Position numbers and translations under genes: made by a program. DNA of 64,000 nucleotides from JBGPTF01 sp041490445 (GTDB lineage Bacteria > Acidobacteriota > Terriglobia > Acidiferrales > UBA7541): contig JBGPTF010000002.1 in the NCBI GenBank assembly GCA_041490445.1, positions 62,001 to 126,000 of the forward strand, read 5' to 3'. This document shows, one piece after another, positions 16,371-24,578 of this stretch (position 1 is the first letter of the stretch; each line of letters starts with the position of its first letter). The notes beneath the pieces are model-generated. The model was not told where the DNA came from. It did no database searches and worked only from the letters and a program-made list of their open reading frames with translations.

Positions 16371-17612
16371 TCAGCCCCTCACCAGATCGCGCAGGATTTT
16401 TTCAGCGCTGCCCCTCTGGCGGGCATATTCTTCTTCCGAGATGGTGCCGGCCTGGCGGCGCAACTCGAGCCGGAAAAGATTTTCCTTGATCTCATCCAGG
16501 CTGCCCTGGACCTGACGGTCCACATCGGCGAGCGCCGGAGAGGATTTCTTCGTTACCGCTGCTTCTTTCGGCACGGGTTTCCGGATCAGGAGCGCCAGCC
16601 CCAGGGCGAACAGGGCGGCCATTCCGCCGGTTAGAATCCAGCGCAAGTCTTCCAGGCGACCCGGCAAAAGCGTCCCGCCGGATTCAGCGCCTTCCTCCGC
16701 GCGCGAATTCACGGAGGGGTTCTGCGCGTCGCCAGCTCCCGTGGGGGCTCCCGCGGTTTCGCCCGCGCCCGACGAAGGCGGCGGCGCCGTTCCCGAGACG
16801 GAGATGTCCAGGGGCGTATTCGCCGCGACGTTTTCCCGCGAGTAGATGTTCCAGCCTTGCTGGCTGCCCGCCGGCTGAAAACCAGCGCTCAAAACCTGCA
16901 CGCTGGGTGGGACCACGACAAGGATGCGCTGTGCGCGATACGGGGCGGTTGCATGCACCGTCGCTTCATTCGAGGGATAGGGCATCTCGAACGACATGCG
17001 GACGCCGTTTTGCCCGGGACGAAAAGGGAATGCGATCGCGCTCTTGTTCTTCCCTTTGTCGATCGTGCCCTGAACAAGCGGCATCCCGGACGCGCCCCAC
17101 GCGGAAACTTGATTCAATTGGGCGCCCGTGGGGATCGAGAACGTGAACGTGCCGTCCGCGCGGTAGAAGGCGACCGGCGGGCGCGTCTGGTTCTCAATGA
17201 TGAACTCCTCGCCCACAAGAAGCGTCTGGCCGTTTGGCTGGAGGACGATCTCCTGATGGGTCACCTGAATCGTGCCCGGGTCCTGCGTGTTGTCGAAAAT
17301 CTCCACGTTCGCGGTGGTCGCTCCCGGAGGCACGGGCTCGTGGTAATTTACGCCGCGGTACTGGACGCGCAAGAGCATCGGTTGCGTGCCGATCTCGGGC
17401 CGGTCAAACTGGAAATGGCCCTGCGCGTCGGCCTTCGTCGTGGCAACCGCTTCCATGCCGCCCTGCAGCCGAAGCAGGATCACTTCGGCGCCCGCCTGGG
17501 GTGAATTCGTCGTGCCGTTGTGCACGATGCCGGAAACCGTGCCCGCAGCGGCAACCGCCGCTGACGCGAACACCGCCAACATCACACTTGCGGATCGAAT
17601 GAGTGGTTTCAT
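16371..17612 (-). CDS. Membrane-anchored carboxypeptidase-regulatory-domain protein inside the ccm operon
   Basis: 413 aa. Signal peptide (1-22), then a beta-sandwich carboxypeptidase-regulatory-like domain (GTVSGIVHNGTTNSPQAGAEVIL; about 24-105), a further beta-rich region to about 280, a Gly/Ala/Ser linker (280-325), one transmembrane helix (about 332-348), and a cytoplasmic C-terminus of SHOCT-like type (ELRRQAGTISEEEYARQR). Start overlaps the CcmI-like gene stop by 4 bp. Not part of classical ccm operons. Its place between the ccmH/CcmI-like pair and ccmA suggests a role in apocytochrome handling, but that is inferred only from context. Confidence 0.75.
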   Translation of the reverse strand: MKPLIRSASVMLAVFASAAVAAAGTVSGIVHNGTTNSPQAGAEVILLRLQGGMEAVATTKADAQGHFQFDRPEIGTQPMLLRVQYRGVNYHEPVPPGATTANVEIFDNTQDPGTIQVTHQEIVLQPNGQTLLVGEEFIIENQTRPPVAFYRADGTFTFSIPTGAQLNQVSAWGASGMPLVQGTIDKGKNKSAIAFPFRPGQNGVRMSFEMPYPSNEATVHATAPYRAQRILVVVPPSVQVLSAGFQPAGSQQGWNIYSRENVAANTPLDISVSGTAPPPSSGAGETAGAPTGAGDAQNPSVNSRAEEGAESGGTLLPGRLEDLRWILTGGMAALFALGLALLIRKPVPKEAAVTKKSSPALADVDRQVQGSLDEIKENLFRLELRRQAGTISEEEYARQRGSAEKILRDLVRG

Positions 17613-17941
17613 CGAGAATGCTGCTTTCCCGTCATAGCCTGGCGAGTCGCCGGGGTCGGCGTTCCGCCCGTCGTTTTGTCCATTTCGCCGAGGACTCGCG
17701 CGGCTTCGGCTTCGAGGGCGCGCTTCATTTCCTCGTAATCCTGGTCGGAATATTTTCCCGCGCGATACTCGAATTTCAAATCGCGCAGGTTGTCGTAGAT
17801 GGTGTCGCGCCGGTCCATCAATTGATCGAGGCGCGAGCGATGCGGCGCGGAATCGGAGGCGTCCGGCTCAATCCAAAAAATGAAGGCAAGAGTGGCCGCA
17901 GCCAGCAGCAGGCAAGCGAGGCCAATCAACGCGCTATTCAT
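17609..17941 (-). CDS. Short CcmI-like protein
   Basis: 110 aa from ATG 17941. One N-terminal transmembrane helix (about residues 4-23) is followed by a charged helical segment, RRDTIYDNLRDLKFEYRAGKYSDQDYEEM, which matches the start of CcmI/CycH-type proteins; the tetratricopeptide repeats of full-length CcmI are absent. Its start lies within the last codons of ccmH (8-bp overlap) and its stop overlaps the next gene. A partner of CcmH and CcmF in apocytochrome delivery is likely; a longer frame to 17965 adds only 8 residues. Confidence 0.7.
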   Translation of the reverse strand: MNSALIGLACLLLAAATLAFIFWIEPDASDSAPHRSRLDQLMDRRDTIYDNLRDLKFEYRAGKYSDQDYEEMKRALEAEAARVLGEMDKTTGGTPTPATRQAMTGKQHSR

Positions 17942-18431
17942 CGTCGCCCGACTCCCGGCGGGCACGATCCAGCAAGTCGGCGCGGACGTGCGGAACCGGC
18001 GCGACCACGCGCCGGCGCCAGCGCTGCAACACGACCGAGACCAGCCAGGCGCCGAGGAGGAGCACGACGACGGGAAGAATCCAGGCCGTCAGTCCGAATC
18101 CGTGCGAGGCCGGCTGCGCCATCACGGCCAGGCCGTACTCCTGTTGGAAAGCCTGCAGGGTAAGGCTGTCGGACTCGTTGCGAGCGACGCGGTCGTCCAA
18201 TTCCTTCAACATTGCGGCCGAAACGGTGCAGCCCACGTGATTGCACTCCGTGAGGATCTGGTTGCACCCGCACATGCACATCATCTGTTTGCCGAGAGCC
18301 TTGGCGCGCTCCGTCTTCTGTGCGCCAGCCGGCACGGCGAGAACGAAACACACCAGCAGCGCCACCGCGCACATCCGGTATTTCCCTGCCCTGCTCGTTC
18401 GCAGTTGCGCGATTGCCTCAGTCACGGCCAT
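17934..18431 (-). CDS. ccmH: CcmH/NrfF-type apocytochrome thiol reductase subunit
   Basis: 165 aa. A signal segment (about 17-37) precedes a short periplasmic domain with the motif MMCMCGCNQ (Cys52, 54, 56) and then ECNHVGC, followed by ALxxEYG-like QEYGLAV and one C-terminal transmembrane helix (about 110-132). This is the CcmH/NrfF fold, in which the Cys pair keeps the apocytochrome CxxCH thiols reduced for haem attachment. The motif has three Cys in CxCxC where classical CcmH has LRCxxCQ. Overlaps ccmF upstream by 14 bp and the CcmI-like gene downstream by 8 bp. Confidence 0.9.
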   Translation of the reverse strand: MAVTEAIAQLRTSRAGKYRMCAVALLVCFVLAVPAGAQKTERAKALGKQMMCMCGCNQILTECNHVGCTVSAAMLKELDDRVARNESDSLTLQAFQQEYGLAVMAQPASHGFGLTAWILPVVVLLLGAWLVSVVLQRWRRRVVAPVPHVRADLLDRARRESGDDE

Positions 18432-20460
18432 CCACCACCGTCACCGGCACAGTTTCCGAACCCGCTTTCTGCGCCACGGTGCGCAGGGCCAAAATCGGCT
18501 GCCGGTTCGGCAGCAACGCGAGGCCCGTGCCGAGAATCACGATCAGTCCGCCAAACCAGATCCATTTCACGAGGGGATTCAGGAACGCGTGAATCACCGG
18601 GCGATTGTTCTCCGGGCTGCGGCCGGCATAAACGACGTAGAGGTCTTCGCGCGGCGTGGAGTGAATCGCGACCATCGTGCCGGTTACCTGGCTTGCGGGA
18701 TAGAAGCGCCGCTCGGGATAAAGCATCATCAGCGATTTGCCGTTTTGCAGGACTTCGATCGTGCCGCGCTCGGCTTCGTAGTTCGCGGTCGTCTCGACAT
18801 CGAAGTTCTGGCAGAGCAAGGTGTAGGACCCAAGCTCCATCTTTGTGCCGGGGGCCATCTCCATCTGGACATCGCGATTGAACGGCACACCCGCAATGCC
18901 GATAAACACCAGCACGATGCCGAAGTGAATGATGTAGCCGCCATAGCGGCGGGTGTTGCGCATCGTGAGCGAGCCGACGGCGGTCAGGAGATTCTCTCCG
19001 GTTCGTGAGGAGATCACGCGCGCACCGCGGTAGAACTCCGAGGCAATCGTGAGAAACACGAACACACCGAGAATCAGGCAAACCAGGGAGTAAATGTTGC
19101 GGAATCCCAGCGGGAAGGCGACCGCGCCTGCGAGAATTCCTCCCAGCAGCGGCCAGCCGAAGTTTCGCTTCAGACTGTCGAAGGAAGTCCGCCGCCACGC
19201 CAAGAGGGGTCCCACGCCGGTCAACAAGAGCAGGAACAGCGCAATCGGGACGTTGACCTTATTGAAGAAGGGCGGCCCCACGCTGATCTTGCTTCCCTGC
19301 ACCGCTTCCGAGAGGACGGGGAAAAGCGTGCCCCAGAGCACCGTAAAGCAGGCAGCCAGCAGGATCAGGTTGTTGAAGAGGAAGCTCGATTCGCGCGAAA
19401 GAACGGAATCGAGCTGATTGTCGCTGCGGAGGTAGTCGCGATTATTCCAGTACGCCCAGAGGCACACGGCCAGGATGATCGCCAAGAACGATACGAACCA
19501 TGTGCCAATCGAAGATTGCGCGAAGGCGTGGACGGAGCTGACGACGCCCGAGCGCGTGAGCATCGTCCCCATAATGCACAGCATGAAGGTCGTGAAGACG
19601 AGCCAGACGTTCCACACCTTCATCATGCCGCGCTTCTCCTGCATCATCACGGAGTGGAGAAAGGCGGTGCCGGTAATCCAGGGCAACAGCGATGCGTTCT
19701 CGACCGGATCCCAAGCCCAATAGCCGCCCCAGCCGAGAACCGCGTAGGCCCAGTGGGCGCCCAGCAGTATGCCGATGCTTTGAAATCCCCAGGCGATCAT
19801 CGTCCAGCGGCGGGTAATGTGAATCCATTTTTCACCCGGATAGCGCCCCAGGAGGGCGGCCAGCGCAAAGGCGAACGGCACAGTGAATCCGGTGTAGCCG
19901 AGGTACAGCAGCGGCGGATGCATCACCATCTCGGGATACTGGAGCAACGGATTCAGGCCGCGGCCGTCCGCGCGCGCGATCAGATGGATGACTCCGCCGG
20001 CGCCGGGCGTGCCCAGCACCGCAAACGGGCTGGCCACGAAATTGTTCATGACCAGGAAAAAGATCTGGACGCCGGCGAGCACGATCCCGACATAGGGCAT
20101 CAGCTCCGGGTGGCGGCGACGATTCTGAAAAAGGACGAAGAACGCATATATCGAGAGCAGCCAGCTCCAGAACAGCAGCGAGCCTTCCTGGCCGGACCAC
20201 AACGCCGCGAACTTATAGAAAACCGGCAGGTCGCGGTTACTGTGGGCGACGACATAGGCCATCGAAAAATTGTTTGCGAAAAACAGATAGATCAGGCTGC
20301 CAATGCCGAGGGTGACCAGCGGGAAGGTAGCGATGCCGGCATTGCGCGCGCTCTTCAGAAGCAGGGGTTTGCGGGTGATCACGGCGGCGATCCCCGCTGC
20401 AAATGCGTAGATGGCGGCGATTAGCGCCAGAACCAGGGCGAACGAGCCGAAAATATCCAC
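18418..20460 (-). CDS. ccmF: Haem lyase CcmF
   Basis: 680-aa membrane protein of about 14-15 helices. The WWD haem-handling motif GWGGYWAWDPVENASLLPW (about residues 248-266), flanking His residues (GAHWAYA, TAFLHSVMM), HSNRDLPVFYKFAALWSGQEGSLLFWSW at the N-terminal part and the large periplasmic domain near the C-terminus (VQMEMAPGTKMELGSY) identify CcmF. It transfers haem from CcmE to apocytochrome together with CcmH. It is separated from ccmE by 13 bp. Confidence 0.95.
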   Translation of the reverse strand: MDIFGSFALVLALIAAIYAFAAGIAAVITRKPLLLKSARNAGIATFPLVTLGIGSLIYLFFANNFSMAYVVAHSNRDLPVFYKFAALWSGQEGSLLFWSWLLSIYAFFVLFQNRRRHPELMPYVGIVLAGVQIFFLVMNNFVASPFAVLGTPGAGGVIHLIARADGRGLNPLLQYPEMVMHPPLLYLGYTGFTVPFAFALAALLGRYPGEKWIHITRRWTMIAWGFQSIGILLGAHWAYAVLGWGGYWAWDPVENASLLPWITGTAFLHSVMMQEKRGMMKVWNVWLVFTTFMLCIMGTMLTRSGVVSSVHAFAQSSIGTWFVSFLAIILAVCLWAYWNNRDYLRSDNQLDSVLSRESSFLFNNLILLAACFTVLWGTLFPVLSEAVQGSKISVGPPFFNKVNVPIALFLLLLTGVGPLLAWRRTSFDSLKRNFGWPLLGGILAGAVAFPLGFRNIYSLVCLILGVFVFLTIASEFYRGARVISSRTGENLLTAVGSLTMRNTRRYGGYIIHFGIVLVFIGIAGVPFNRDVQMEMAPGTKMELGSYTLLCQNFDVETTANYEAERGTIEVLQNGKSLMMLYPERRFYPASQVTGTMVAIHSTPREDLYVVYAGRSPENNRPVIHAFLNPLVKWIWFGGLIVILGTGLALLPNRQPILALRTVAQKAGSETVPVTVVDGRD

Positions 20461-20473
20461 GCGGACTCCTTAT

Positions 20474-20944
20474 TCAGCTTTTCTGGCTGGGCGCGGTGGT
20501 TGCCGGGGATCCCTGGGTGGACTTCCCGGGAGGGGTGGTTCCCGACTTCTGTTGACCGGGAGTCGCTTCGTACTTCGACGCGCACTTCGCCTGCACCTGT
20601 TCGGCGACGAAGCGGCCGTCGGGCATCCGGTGGCCTTCAACAAGGGCCTGAGCGTTGTCCGTGAAGGTGTCCGGCAGTGGGTCGCGGCCGACGTAGCTCA
20701 CCGGCAATTCCTTGCCATTTTCCGTGAGCACGAAATCAACGCGGCCCGAATACTTGGCAATCGAACCGGGACGAACCCATCCGCCAATGCGCATGCGGTG
20801 CTGGAGGTCAGAAGCCTTGAGCGAAGGCAGCTCGTCAATCGTGTGGTAGTAAGTCTTGCTCTCGCTGACGCCGACCCAAGCGAGCCAGCTCAAGGCCCCC
20901 AAGATGACCACGGCCCCGGTGGCGAATTTTGCTCGCGTATTCAT
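20474..20944 (-). CDS. ccmE: Haem chaperone CcmE, CxxxY variant
   Basis: 156-aa periplasmic haem chaperone with an N-terminal membrane anchor (about 8-26) and an OB-fold domain (MRIGGWVRPGSI, VDFVLTENGKELPVSYVG, PDTFTDNAQALVEG). The haem-binding site, usually H-x3-Y, here reads C121-A-S-K-Y125 (codons at 20582-20584 and 20570-20572), the CxxxY variant described in some sulfate reducers and archaea. A disordered Gly/Pro/Ser/Thr tail follows. First gene of the ccm operon; a possible extended -10 promoter is 39 bp upstream. Confidence 0.92.
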   Translation of the reverse strand: MNTRAKFATGAVVILGALSWLAWVGVSESKTYYHTIDELPSLKASDLQHRMRIGGWVRPGSIAKYSGRVDFVLTENGKELPVSYVGRDPLPDTFTDNAQALVEGHRMPDGRFVAEQVQAKCASKYEATPGQQKSGTTPPGKSTQGSPATTAPSQKS

Positions 20945-20982
20945 GCGCAGACTCCAAGAATACTACTGGTACTACATCAAAA

Positions 20983-20991
20983 ATTCTATCA
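20983..20991 (-). promoter_or_regulatory. Possible extended -10 promoter of the ccm operon
   Basis: Minus-strand TGATAGAAT: an extended -10 (TGn) with TAGAAT matching TATAAT at five of six positions, 39 bp upstream of the ccmE start. No convincing -35 box is seen, which extended -10 promoters may lack. Confidence 0.4.
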
Positions 20992-21084
20992 CACCCCGCG
21001 CCGAGCAGGCTGAGAAAGGCCGGGCGGCCTACGCGGGGAAGCCCAGGGCCTTAAAAGGCGGGAGCTGTCGAAGGGGACTTTCAT

Positions 21085-21297
21085 TTGGACCTGCAAACCA
21101 AGGGAGACGAGCGCGACCCAGGCAGCGTGCGCAGGGTCTACCATGGCGGCGTGGGCTGGCCTATAGCCATCGGCAAAGAAGCTGTGTTGGCAGCCATCCA
21201 AGCTGGCCCGGAGGCCCCTGCGCAGGAGATTGCTAGACGCGTAGGGGTAAGTGCACGCTATGTGCGCGGCATCCGGAAGAAGCGGGCGGAAACGTGA
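21085..21297 (+). CDS. Possible small helix-turn-helix protein
   Basis: A 70-codon frame, TTG start, with a convincing C-terminal helix-turn-helix: VLAAIQAG....AQEIARRVGVSARYVRGIRKKRAE, the layout of an HTH followed by a basic recognition helix. The N-terminal 25 residues look poorly coding, so the true start may be one of the internal GTG codons. No good ribosome-binding site is seen. Could be a degraded remnant of a longer regulator. Confidence 0.35.
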   Translation: MDLQTKGDERDPGSVRRVYHGGVGWPIAIGKEAVLAAIQAGPEAPAQEIARRVGVSARYVRGIRKKRAET

Positions 21298-21532
21298 TGT
21301 TCCGCAGTTCCTGGTGCGGGCCTGCTGCGGAACACACAGCGGGTGCTATGGAAGCAGCCCTGTCCCGCGCCCCACCTTCACCTAAAGGCTACAAAGCGCG
21401 GCCCGGTCTACCCCTTCAGAGACCGATGGCGTGGCGGGCATGGGCGCCGCAATCAAGCCTTCTGTCCTCTTGTGATAAGATAGCTGCACGGTGTCCCTGC
21501 GAACTTGAATTGTTCGTCCCCTGGACCAAGAC

Positions 21533-22093
21533 ATGCACTGCACCGCTTGCGGCACGGAACTTCGCGACCCGCAGCAATTCTGCCCGAAATGCGGAGCGTG
21601 TCTTGTCGCTAAGTCCGTCACGCCAGAGCCGATCCAAACAAGACCTAATGCTGGAAGAAAGGGGTTGTGGTTCTTAGCGATCTCCATTACTCTACTGGTC
21701 GTGATCAGCGGGTTGGAGCATCTCAGTAAGACAGATGTGAAGCAAAACCCGCAAGACAAGAGGGATGCGGCGGGAAAGCGCGAGGCTCTTGAGAGGGAGG
21801 CCCGCGCCGCGAAGAAAAAGGCGGATCTCAAACTTCTCTCCAGTCCGAAGGTCCGCGAAGCGTGCATGGCAAACGAGGATTGGGACTTCGAGACGTGTCA
21901 ACAGATCGACGAGCAACGCGTGCGGCTCGGCATGACGCGCACGCAGGTCCGGCTTTCATGGGGCAAGCCCGAGGAGATCAACGCAACCAGAAGTGCGTTG
22001 GGCGAACACGAGCAGTGGGTGTACGGGTCGCGCACGTACCTCTACTTCGAGAACGGAATCCTCACCGACATGCAGACGCCGGGGAAGCCATGA
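21533..22093 (+). CDS. Zinc-ribbon membrane protein with BamE/SmpA-like C-terminus
   Basis: 186 aa. An N-terminal zinc ribbon CTAC...CPKC (two CxxC pairs, residues 3-21) is followed by a transmembrane helix (about 45-62), a charged coiled coil (75-100), and a C-terminal segment RVRLGMTRTQVRLSWGKPEEINATR...YLYFENGILTDMQ that matches the beta-strand/helix pattern of the BamE/SmpA-type fold (G-MTxxQVxxxxGxPxxI). The role is unknown; topology puts the zinc ribbon in the cytoplasm and the BamE-like part outside. Monocistronic, ends convergently with the next gene. Confidence 0.75.
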   Translation: MHCTACGTELRDPQQFCPKCGACLVAKSVTPEPIQTRPNAGRKGLWFLAISITLLVVISGLEHLSKTDVKQNPQDKRDAAGKREALEREARAAKKKADLKLLSSPKVREACMANEDWDFETCQQIDEQRVRLGMTRTQVRLSWGKPEEINATRSALGEHEQWVYGSRTYLYFENGILTDMQTPGKP

Positions 22094-22130
22094 TCTGCGC
22101 TGGGTGTCGGCGATGCGTGGCGTCCAGAAT

Positions 22131-22154
22131 GCTGCCGGGCCGACTGACGGCAGC
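22131..22154. terminator. Hairpin between convergent genes
   Basis: GCTGCCG and CGGCAGC form a perfect 7-bp stem with a 10-base loop, in the 62-bp gap between the convergent zinc-ribbon gene and the secreted-protein gene. No U-tract follows; plausible bidirectional transcript end. Confidence 0.4.
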
Positions 22155-22155
22155 C

Positions 22156-23154
22156 TCACTCTAAATTCAGCTTGGACTGGTGTTTCCTTTTAATCTTGTA
22201 CATTTTCGTGTTAACGCTTCCTGAGAAAACGGCAACGAGAAACTCACCCTTGGAAGCCGCATCTCTGACTTTCTGAACATCATCTAACGAGAACTTGGTC
22301 CGCAGGGCCTGGCAGCGATTGGTAGCTCCGAGATTGTTCCGCCAGATTTCATCTAACGGTTCCGACAGATATGCCTCCTTGATAACAGCCCCGGAAGGAT
22401 CGGAGAGCAGTACAACACGTGTGATCGAAGTGCAGCCCTCTGTAATGGTCTTACCAGCGTAGCCCTGGGCTACTATCATCAGTGATCGCCGCTTGTCTTC
22501 TTCCGATGGCTCGTATTGAATGAATTGGTTCCTGGCCGATTCAGCCCGTATCGCGAGAACCGCCTCCGGCATGTAAAGAGTTATTGCAGGCACCTGGTTC
22601 CCTTGTGCTGCCATTAAGCCCGTATCCATAATCCACACCCAATGGTCTCTTCCCTTGCCACTCACGGCCAGCTTCACTTCGTCATCCGAAAGCACATCGA
22701 TCTGCGGCGCTCGGGGCGTGGGCGCAGACGTTACGGGAGAGGTCGTAGAGTCCTGCACCACGGGTTGCAGAGTCTGTCCGGGCGCAAGCACAAAGACATT
22801 AGACAGCAGGTTTGGGCCAATCGGGCCGCAACTGTCGAGTTGAGTACCGTCTTCAAACTGAACCAAAATCGTTGCTGCTTTTTGTGCGTCCTCCATCATG
22901 GCGCGAGCCTCTGGAGCCAATCCGCTCATGATTCCCTTCGACAAGTGAGTCATATTGATAGGCTTGATAGAGATCACCTTCGCCTGCTTTCCGGCGTAGG
23001 CGAGGACGGTGGTGTATGTACCTGGTTGGCAAAGCGGAACTCGTTGGGCGATAACTTGTTTGCCGACAAGCAAGTTGAGATCCTGAATTGGCTGTTGTTG
23101 CTGTTGGCCAAAACAAGTCCCAGCAACCAGCAGCATCAAAATGGGCTTTTTCAT
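22156..23154 (-). CDS. Secreted protein of unknown function
   Basis: 332 aa from ATG 23154, preceded by a GGAGGG ribosome-binding site. Signal peptide of about 15 residues (MKKPILMLLVAGTCFG-QQQQQ), followed by a Gln tract. The mature protein is soluble with several Cys (PLCQPGTY, LDSCGPIGP, EGCTSITRV, TNRCQAL), perhaps in disulfides. A possible beta-sandwich at the centre (DHWVWIMDTGLMAAQGN). I do not recognise a family. An upstream in-frame start (23223) would add 23 residues without signal character. Base composition is lower in GC than neighbours, which could indicate acquired DNA. Confidence 0.7.
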   Translation of the reverse strand: MKKPILMLLVAGTCFGQQQQQPIQDLNLLVGKQVIAQRVPLCQPGTYTTVLAYAGKQAKVISIKPINMTHLSKGIMSGLAPEARAMMEDAQKAATILVQFEDGTQLDSCGPIGPNLLSNVFVLAPGQTLQPVVQDSTTSPVTSAPTPRAPQIDVLSDDEVKLAVSGKGRDHWVWIMDTGLMAAQGNQVPAITLYMPEAVLAIRAESARNQFIQYEPSEEDKRRSLMIVAQGYAGKTITEGCTSITRVVLLSDPSGAVIKEAYLSEPLDEIWRNNLGATNRCQALRTKFSLDDVQKVRDAASKGEFLVAVFSGSVNTKMYKIKRKHQSKLNLE

Positions 23155-23476
23155 TCGACGTTCCCTCCGTATTTTCCTGACGCCGATAGCGGCGCACATG
23201 ATAGGAATCGGAAGGCTACCCACTTATATCTTATATCAACATCGATCTGCCCGGAAGAACCGGCTCCGCGAGCGATCTCGAAGAACCTGGCTTCTGTCAT
23301 GCCCCGTTCGCGAGCGAGAAGCGGATTGAATGTCTCTTTCTTGGGGGTGTCAGTTCTGGTGTCAGTTGGTTCTGCGAATCGGCGCGCTGGCTTGCGCGCG
23401 CGTGTGCCAATGGCAGTCGGATGAACACGGTCTGTTTTCATGGTGCCGCGATTTCATGCGTGACGTTGGGGAATGA
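23155..23476. other. 322-bp gap with one weak frame
   Basis: A 96-codon minus-strand frame (23151-23441) ends in a 4-bp overlap with the secreted-protein gene, but its sequence shows no conserved motif and I see no ribosome-binding site, so it is not called. Nothing else is recognised. Confidence 0.4.
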
Positions 23477-24097
23477 TTAAAGGGCCTTCCGGATTCTTTC
23501 CGCGCGCGATGTTGGAAACTCCCCGGACGCGGCCGGATCGCCTGGAAAGGAATCCAGGAAAGGCGCGCCACCGTCCAGCACGAGCAATTCTCCGAGGCCT
23601 TCCTGTGCGAGAACGGAGACGGTTTCCGTGGTACCGAACCCGATTGGGACGACGTGCTTCGGCTTGTAGGAATGCCTGATCCGCAACGCCGTGGTTCGGC
23701 CGTACCGGGCCGCGATGTCCTTGTCATCTACTCCGCCAGTGGCCAGGATGTCTACGCCGCCCGGCTCGCTCCACGGGCATTCACAGCAGTGCGCGAGAAA
23801 GAACCCCTGACGCTGGAATTCCGAAAGCGCCGCTTCTTCGCCGGCAGCAGCGGCGAACGAAACGCCCGCGGTGGCGGCAGTCTCTTCGAAGAAAACGCGC
23901 CAGTAAGCGGAACGATTCGCGTGACCGTTGGACGGAAGGTAGAAATAGTCGTCGAGACGAGGAGGGGGCGCCGCACTGAGCAAGAGGACGGCAATGTGGA
24001 TCGGGCGGAAGCGCGTCGAAAGCTCGAGCCGCTCGATGCGGCGGCGAATGTGATCTTCGCCCGCCACGTTGCCGCAACCGTCGCAGTGCAGGGGCAA
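23477..24097 (-). CDS. Conserved hypothetical protein, possibly related to the uracil-DNA-glycosylase fold
   Basis: 206 aa from a TTG start. A CxxC pair (CDGCG, residues 5-8) precedes RRRIERLELSTRFRPIHIAVLLLSAAPPPRLDDYFYLPSNGHANRSAYWR, whose order (AxPP, DYFY, N....YWRVFF) loosely resembles the active-site loops of uracil-DNA-glycosylase-like proteins. A second region has LAHCCECPWSEP. The resemblance is not enough to call an enzyme. It follows the 2Fe-2S-type protein gene by 59 bp in the same direction. Confidence 0.6.
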   Translation of the reverse strand: MPLHCDGCGNVAGEDHIRRRIERLELSTRFRPIHIAVLLLSAAPPPRLDDYFYLPSNGHANRSAYWRVFFEETAATAGVSFAAAAGEEAALSEFQRQGFFLAHCCECPWSEPGGVDILATGGVDDKDIAARYGRTTALRIRHSYKPKHVVPIGFGTTETVSVLAQEGLGELLVLDGGAPFLDSFPGDPAASGEFPTSRAERIRKAL

Positions 24098-24156
24098 GTG
24101 GGCCAGCCTCCGGGGTCAGGCACGCTGGGGAGTGTCATCCAGCAAGCCGCGCCGCC

Positions 24157-24459
24157 TTAACGGCCAATCTTGCCCCTCAGGCAGCCCGCGATCTCCGGCG
24201 CCAGACGCGTGATGTTCATCCCTGAGGAGGCGATGAACTTGCAGCTCAGGATTTCGCGGGGCGCATCGTCGTCCGGCAACTGGGAAGTGACACGGCAATA
24301 CTGGCAGTCCTGATTCCAGCAAAAACGGCCGTAAGGAATCGTTTCCGGACTGATGAATTGAAAACAGCGGAGAAGCGAGTTCTTCTCCGGTACGAGAAAA
24401 GTCTTTCCCAAGATGGTGATTTCCACAAGACGTTCGTACGGACGAAAGATCTCGGTCAT
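24157..24459 (-). CDS. 2Fe-2S ferredoxin-like protein
   Basis: 100 aa. After ITILGKTFLVPEKNSLLRCFQF, the motif CWNQDCQYC (C-x4-C-x2-C) and a fourth Cys in ILSCKF about 20 residues later reproduce the plant-type/adrenodoxin-like 2Fe-2S pattern (C-x4-C-x2-C...C). Length suits a single ferredoxin domain. The N-terminal part is shorter than canonical ferredoxins, so cluster binding should be treated as likely rather than certain. No redox partner is evident nearby. Confidence 0.65.
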   Translation of the reverse strand: MTEIFRPYERLVEITILGKTFLVPEKNSLLRCFQFISPETIPYGRFCWNQDCQYCRVTSQLPDDDAPREILSCKFIASSGMNITRLAPEIAGCLRGKIGR

Positions 24460-24578
24460 GCCCAGCCTCGCCTCCCCCTGGTGGTATGCAGTGAGACAAA
24501 GCTAGTGTACAACCTCATGTGGAGCAACGCGCGAGATGCGTTCGCGTGTCCAACTCTCCAACGTAGCCGGCGGCGTTC

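Larger units (their letters stand above)
20945..21532. other. 588-bp intergenic region upstream of the ccm operon
   Basis: Between divergent ccmE and the zinc-ribbon gene. It contains a likely ccm promoter at 20983-20991, a possible small HTH gene (21085-21297), and about 235 bp after it in which I see nothing coding. A longer plus-strand frame running through 20856-21236 is a shadow of the ccmE start. Confidence 0.5.

Noticed and set aside
23151..23441. 96-codon minus-strand frame that overlaps the next start by 4 bp
   Set aside because: The overlap could suggest coupling, but the protein shows no conserved motif and no ribosome-binding site, and the overlap can arise by chance.
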